Source: Cyclobacteriaceae bacterium (GTDB taxonomy: Bacteria; Bacteroidota; Bacteroidia; Cytophagales; Cyclobacteriaceae). From it: a stretch of 5,063 nt of DNA. Below are positions 1-5,063 of the stretch, piece by piece; the stretch's first letter is position 1, and the number at the start of each line of letters is the position of its first letter. The notes below the pieces were generated by a model, which was not told the origin of the DNA, ran no database searches, and saw only the letters and a list, made by a program, of their open reading frames with translations. The stretch is taken from NCBI GenBank assembly GCA_025455445.1, contig JALOMN010000168.1:1-5063 (forward strand). The letters run 5' to 3'. Position numbers and translations under genes: made by a program.

Positions 1-79
1 AATCTTCAGAAATTTTTAAAAAGTAGTTCTTCATTCGGGGCATTTTGTCTGTAATTCCTATATTCACAGGATACAGCAT
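1..79 (+). other. Short AT-rich non-coding leader upstream of the transporter gene
   Basis: No coding frame can be supported in this short stretch, which has stop codons such as the TAA at 17-19. It probably carries part of the operon's 5' untranslated region. The Bacteroidota promoter pattern (TTTG near -33 and TAnnTTTG near -7) is not found with correct spacing. A TTTG lies at 44-47 and a weak TATATTCA at 59-66, but only 11 bases separate them, too few for this promoter type. An AGGA at 68-71 sits 8 bases before the ATG at 80 and could act as a weak Shine-Dalgarno site, although this phylum rarely depends on one. The true promoter may lie left of the window. Confidence 0.4.
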
Positions 80-1561
80 ATGAACCAAAAACCGAATCTT
101 ACCTTCTGGCAAATCATCAACATGAATGTCGGCTTCTTTGGCATTCAGTATAGTTTTGGTTTGCAACAAAGTGCCGTAAATCCAATTTATGATTTTCTGG
201 GTGCCGCACCTGATGAAATACCTTTGCTGAATCTGGCAGGACCGGTAACGGGTCTGATCATTCAACCCATTATTGGTGCGCTCAGTGATAAAACCTGGAG
301 CCCAAAATATGGCAGACGTAAACCTTATTTTTTGATAGGGGCATTGTTATGCAGCGTTTGTCTTTTTATATATCCGTTTAGCAGTGCACTTTGGATGGCT
401 GCCGGTTTACTCTGGATTCTTGATGCCGGAAACAACACTGCAATGGAACCCTATCGCGCATTTATTGCTGATAAATTAAATGATGAACAACGACCAACCG
501 GTTTCCAGACTCAAAGTTTTTTTACAGGTTTAGGTCAAACACTGGCAAACTTTTCATTGTTTTTATTTCCATTGATAATTATTGGTAAAACAGGTGCCAT
601 ACCTAATTGGGTCTTTGCTTCTTTCTTTTTGGGAGCGGTGTGTTCCATTGGAACGATTTTGTGGAGTATGCACACCACACCTGAAATTCCGCCTACTGAA
701 GAAGAGATAGCCAACATTAAAAAAAGCAATGAAGGTCAACCCAATCTGATCATTCAGTTTTTTATTTCCATCGTTACCTCGGTAATAGCTTATCTCTTGC
801 TGTTGATACTTGCTTTACCTTCCATTTTTTATCCCACACTGCTGCGTAAAACCATTCATGCGGCAAAGCAAAATTATACTTTGCGTATTTTGTTCGCGCA
901 GAATATCGAAATCATAGAAGCGATTCTTGAAATGCCTAAAGTAATGTGGCAACTGGCATTGGTGTATTTGTTTCAATGGTATGCCTTGTTTTGTTACTGG
1001 CAGAATTCATCAAAAAGTATCGCTTTATCCGTATGGAAAACCAGTCCTTCAGAGAATAAGGAATTATATGAACAGGCTGTGAGTTGGGCTGGGCTGGTAA
1101 ACGGCTGGTATAACATTGTTACATTTCTTACTGCGTTTGCGTTGGTTTGGTTTGTGCGTAAGTCATCGCCAAAGATCGTGCATTTTAGTTGCCTGGTAGT
1201 AGCAGGCATCGGTTTTATTTTATTTCCGACCATTGAAAATAAGTATTTGTTGTTTCCAGCGATTACCGGTTTTGGAATTGGCTGGGCAAGCATGATGGGA
1301 ATTCCCTATTTATTGGTGGTAAGTAAAATACCTAAAGAACGCTATGGTGTATACATGGGCATTATTAATATGATGATTGTGGTGCCCATGATCTTGCAAA
1401 GTTTATCCTTTGGCTATGTATTGAAAAACCTGTTGGGTAATAATCCCGGCAATGCCGTCATGTTTGCAGGCGTGTTATTGTTAATAGCGGCATCCGCTAC
1501 TTTATTTATTAAATCAGAAAAATCAGACGCAGAACCTGCCCTCCATGTAAGCGCTCATTAA
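80..1561 (+). CDS. SLC45/GPH-like MFS transporter (sucrose:proton symporter-like), substrate unknown
   Basis: This 493-residue inner-membrane protein is a secondary transporter of the major facilitator superfamily, closest in pattern to the SLC45/plant-SUT sugar:proton symporters. The loop after helix 2 has the MFS motif A form, G66-x3-D70 followed by GRRKP at 78-82. Helix 4 carries the SUT/SLC45-like stretch LDAGNN (114-119), then P124 and RA (126-127) and AD (130-131). The C-terminal half has GWASMMGIPYLLVVS (401-415) and then YMGIINMMIVVPMILQSL (425-442), also typical of the family. About twelve membrane helices can be placed, at roughly 12-34, 47-68, 83-100, 104-122, 152-170, 175-196, 287-308, 335-358, 366-384, 389-412, 424-449 and 457-476. 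Unusually, the central loop holds another hydrophobic stretch at about 222-256. The ATG at 80 gives a normal short cytoplasmic N-terminus. The family is fairly sure. The substrate is not: disaccharide, glycoside or polyol are all possible. Confidence 0.85.
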   Translation: MNQKPNLTFWQIINMNVGFFGIQYSFGLQQSAVNPIYDFLGAAPDEIPLLNLAGPVTGLIIQPIIGALSDKTWSPKYGRRKPYFLIGALLCSVCLFIYPFSSALWMAAGLLWILDAGNNTAMEPYRAFIADKLNDEQRPTGFQTQSFFTGLGQTLANFSLFLFPLIIIGKTGAIPNWVFASFFLGAVCSIGTILWSMHTTPEIPPTEEEIANIKKSNEGQPNLIIQFFISIVTSVIAYLLLLILALPSIFYPTLLRKTIHAAKQNYTLRILFAQNIEIIEAILEMPKVMWQLALVYLFQWYALFCYWQNSSKSIALSVWKTSPSENKELYEQAVSWAGLVNGWYNIVTFLTAFALVWFVRKSSPKIVHFSCLVVAGIGFILFPTIENKYLLFPAITGFGIGWASMMGIPYLLVVSKIPKERYGVYMGIINMMIVVPMILQSLSFGYVLKNLLGNNPGNAVMFAGVLLLIAASATLFIKSEKSDAEPALHVSAH

Positions 1562-1571
1562 CCTAAACTAT

Positions 1572-2276
1572 ATGAATATCTATCTCGCAGAATTTCTAGG
1601 CACATTGTTGATAATCCTCTTTGGTGGAGGCGTAGTAGCCGGCACTGTGCTTAAAGGAACAAAATCAGAAAATGCCGGATGGCTCACCGTGTGCGTGGCG
1701 TGGGGCCTGGGTGTTACACTCGCGATATACGCAACCGGAAATATCAGTGGGGCCCATCTTAATCCGGCTATCACACTGGCATTTGCTGTAAGTGGAAATT
1801 TTGAATGGAACCTGGTGCCCGGATATTGTCTCGCACAATTTGCAGGAGCATTTACAGGCGCGGTATTAATTTTTCTCTATTACGGTCCACATTGGAAAAA
1901 CACTCCGGATGCCTCTGTAAAATTAGCTGTCTTTTCTACAGGCCCTGCCATTCGACATACGTGGTCTAATTTTTTTAATGAAGCATTGGCTACAGCAATT
2001 CTGGTTTTTGCAATTTTATTTTTAGGTGTGAATGAATTTACGCAAGGCTTAAAGCCACTCGTGGTAGGCTTATTGATTATCGCGATTGGTTTAAGTTTGG
2101 GTGGCACCACGGGCTTTGCCATAAATCCTGCCCGCGATCTGGGGCCGCGCATCGCGCATGCGCTTTTACCCATCGCAGGCAAAGGTTCTTCTGATTGGAG
2201 TTATGCATGGATTCCGGTGGTCGGTCCCATCATCGGTGGCATCGTTGGCGCGATTTTATATGGTGTGATGTTTTAA
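1572..2276 (+). CDS. glpF: Glycerol facilitator, aquaglyceroporin of the MIP family
   Basis: This 234-residue channel lets glycerol and similar small polyols diffuse through the inner membrane. It has six membrane helices (about 3-27, 37-55, 83-104, 134-152, 160-178 and 212-232) and two half-helix NPA loops. The first, HLNPAITLA at 62-70, fits the MIP family signature; the second is NPARD at 185-189. The aspartate after the second NPAR is the usual mark of glycerol-conducting members rather than water-only aquaporins. By comparison with E. coli GlpF recalled from memory, the selectivity-filter residues W48, G191, F200 and R206 correspond to W44, G173, F182 and R188 here, so the filter is complete. 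The protein is shorter than E. coli GlpF (281 residues), mainly through a missing hydrophilic C-terminal tail and shorter loops. It starts 10 bases after the transporter stop with no clear Shine-Dalgarno. The glpK gene that follows would trap the glycerol that enters. Confidence 0.95.
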   Translation: MNIYLAEFLGTLLIILFGGGVVAGTVLKGTKSENAGWLTVCVAWGLGVTLAIYATGNISGAHLNPAITLAFAVSGNFEWNLVPGYCLAQFAGAFTGAVLIFLYYGPHWKNTPDASVKLAVFSTGPAIRHTWSNFFNEALATAILVFAILFLGVNEFTQGLKPLVVGLLIIAIGLSLGGTTGFAINPARDLGPRIAHALLPIAGKGSSDWSYAWIPVVGPIIGGIVGAILYGVMF

Positions 2277-2298
2277 ATTCTTGTTACTAAAATTGTAA

Positions 2299-3795
<1,497 letters not shown>

Positions 3796-3805
3796 ATTCA
3801 GCATT

Positions 3806-5063
3806 TTGAATCGCGAAGCGAACATACAAAAAATCAAAAGTGAATCTTTCGATTTACTGATCATTGGCGGTGGTATTACCGGTGCAGGCATTGCATTGGA
3901 TGCCGCATCGCGAGGATTGAAAACGGCCCTCATTGAAAAAAATGATTTTGCGTATGGCACCAGCAGCAGGTCAACCAAGTTGATACACGGAGGGTTGCGT
4001 TACCTGAAGCAACTTGAATTCGGGTTGGTGAAAGAAGTAGGAAGTGAGCGAGCGGTAGTGCATAAAATCGCTCCGCACCTGGTCGTGCCTGAAAAAATGT
4101 TATTGCCTTTGTATGAGCGAAGAGGATTTGGCAGTGCGCTTACATCGTTTGGTTTAAAGTTGTATGATCTGCTGGCCGGTGTAAAAGCAGAAGATCAACG
4201 AAGAATGCTCACCCGTAATCAAACACTAAAACAAGAACCTTTGTTGGATGCACAAGATGTAAAAGGTGGAGCCATCTACGCGGAATATCGCACCGATGAT
4301 GCCCGGCTTACCATTGAGAATATAAAAACGGCTGCAAGGTATGGTGCCTGTGTAGTGAACTATTGTCAGGCTGTGGACTTTCTGTATCAAGATGATAAAG
4401 TGAATGGTGTGAAAGCCAATGAATTAATTACTCACACAACCATAGAGATACAAGCAACGGTAGTCGTGAATGCAGCCGGTCCTTGGGTGGATCAACTAAG
4501 GGATATTAATCAATCGAAGGAAGGTAAACGCCTGCATCTTACGAAGGGTGTGCACCTGGTTGTGCCGCATGATAGGCTGCCTGTGAAGCAAGCCATCTAT
4601 TTTGATGTGGGCGATGGCCGCATGATTTTCGCGATACCCCGCGGCCGCACTACGTATGTTGGAACCACCGACACAACTTATAAGGAAAGTATTGATGATG
4701 TCTTTACCGATAAGAAGGATGCAGCCTATCTGATCAATGCAGTGAACCTAACCTTTCCGGAAGCGAGGCTTACGCTGGATGATATTGAATCCAGTTGGGC
4801 AGGATTGCGACCATTGATTCATGAAGAGGGAAAATCAGAATCGGATCTTTCCCGTAAAGATGAAATTTTTGAATCAGATTCCGGACTGATTTCGATTGCT
4901 GGTGGAAAACTAACAGGCTATCGCAAAATGGCAGAGCGGATTGTGGATAGAGTGATGAAAAAGTATTTTTCAAACCAGTTTATTTCCAGTAAAACCAGTC
5001 AGATAGTGCTGATGGGTGGTGAGTTTGCCAACTATAAATCAGTGAAGGAATACATTGCAGCAA
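3806..5063 (+). CDS. glpD: Aerobic-type FAD-dependent glycerol-3-phosphate dehydrogenase, C-terminus cut by window edge
   Basis: The enzyme oxidises sn-glycerol 3-phosphate to dihydroxyacetone phosphate at the inner face of the membrane and reduces quinone through FAD. The visible 419 codons have no internal stop and end mid-gene; family members are usually 500-560 residues, so roughly 100 or more are missing. The Rossmann motif IGGGITGAGIALDAASRG (20-37) fits PROSITE signature 1, with E44 as the likely FAD-ribose ligand, and GGKLTGYRKMA (366-376) fits signature 2. By comparison with E. coli GlpD recalled from memory, substrate-site residues R54, H233, R317, R332 and K354 correspond to R65, H250, R335, R350 and K368. 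The C-terminal DAO_C domain begins near residue 390. TTG at 3806 is chosen as the start because the frame is blocked by a TAG at 3785-3787 and no ATG occurs before codon 98, well past the FAD site. It gives the family-like N-terminus MNREANIQKI. The gap to the glpK stop is 10 bases. Confidence 0.95.
   Translation, partial: MNREANIQKIKSESFDLLIIGGGITGAGIALDAASRGLKTALIEKNDFAYGTSSRSTKLIHGGLRYLKQLEFGLVKEVGSERAVVHKIAPHLVVPEKMLLPLYERRGFGSALTSFGLKLYDLLAGVKAEDQRRMLTRNQTLKQEPLLDAQDVKGGAIYAEYRTDDARLTIENIKTAARYGACVVNYCQAVDFLYQDDKVNGVKANELITHTTIEIQATVVVNAAGPWVDQLRDINQSKEGKRLHLTKGVHLVVPHDRLPVKQAIYFDVGDGRMIFAIPRGRTTYVGTTDTTYKESIDDVFTDKKDAAYLINAVNLTFPEARLTLDDIESSWAGLRPLIHEEGKSESDLSRKDEIFESDSGLISIAGGKLTGYRKMAERIVDRVMKKYFSNQFISSKTSQIVLMGGEFANYKSVKEYIAA

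Noticed and set aside
44..66. Possible Bacteroidota promoter with TTTG at 44-47 and TATATTCA at 59-66
   Set aside because: The downstream element matches TAnnTTTG poorly and the 11-base spacing is much shorter than the roughly 19 bases expected, so no promoter is called.
994..1293. Minus-strand open frame of 99 codons inside the transporter gene
   Set aside because: It lies wholly opposite a well-supported coding gene, has no recognisable domain, and fits a chance shadow frame. The other minus-strand frames under glpF, glpK and glpD are rejected for the same reason.
3806..4096. glpD as a broken or 5'-truncated pseudogene, because no ATG begins the frame
   Set aside because: The frame is intact from TTG 3806 with a full FAD-binding N-terminus and no internal stop or frameshift, so an alternative start codon explains it better.

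Overview
The window holds one head-to-tail block of four plus-strand genes for glycerol uptake and breakdown. They are an SLC45/GPH-like major facilitator transporter (80-1561), the glycerol facilitator GlpF (1572-2276), glycerol kinase GlpK (2305-3795), and an FAD-dependent glycerol-3-phosphate dehydrogenase GlpD that starts at a TTG codon (3806) and runs off the right edge. The gaps between genes are only 10, 28 and 10 bases, all genes point the same way, and no terminator-like hairpin lies between them, so they are very likely one operon.

The source looks like a member of the Bacteroidota, perhaps near Chitinophagales, Sphingobacteriales or Saprospirales. The reasons are the protein style (GlpD opening NREANIQKIKSESFDLLIIGGG, and the SLC45-type transporter), the moderate to low GC content, and the near absence of Shine-Dalgarno sequences before the starts. 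This is inference from recognised sequence style, not from a marker gene, and the finer placement is weak.

The pathway can be read from the genes. GlpF lets glycerol diffuse across the inner membrane. GlpK traps it as glycerol 3-phosphate using ATP. GlpD oxidises that to dihydroxyacetone phosphate and passes electrons to the quinone pool. Key residues are present in all three: the Trp/Gly/Phe/Arg selectivity filter of GlpF, the active-site residues and both FGGY signatures of GlpK, and both PROSITE signatures and the substrate-binding Arg/His/Lys set of GlpD. The transporter is the one member whose substrate the sequence does not reveal. Its place at the head of the operon hints at a glycerol-containing or metabolically linked compound.

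The first 79 bases are a short non-coding leader with no convincing promoter. No RNA gene, mobile element, CRISPR array or regulator gene was seen. This is mostly an ordinary metabolic region. The points worth a second look are the TTG-started glpD, the transporter's partnership with glp genes, a long hydrophobic stretch in that transporter's central loop, and a GlpK that seems to lack the allosteric residues known from E. coli.
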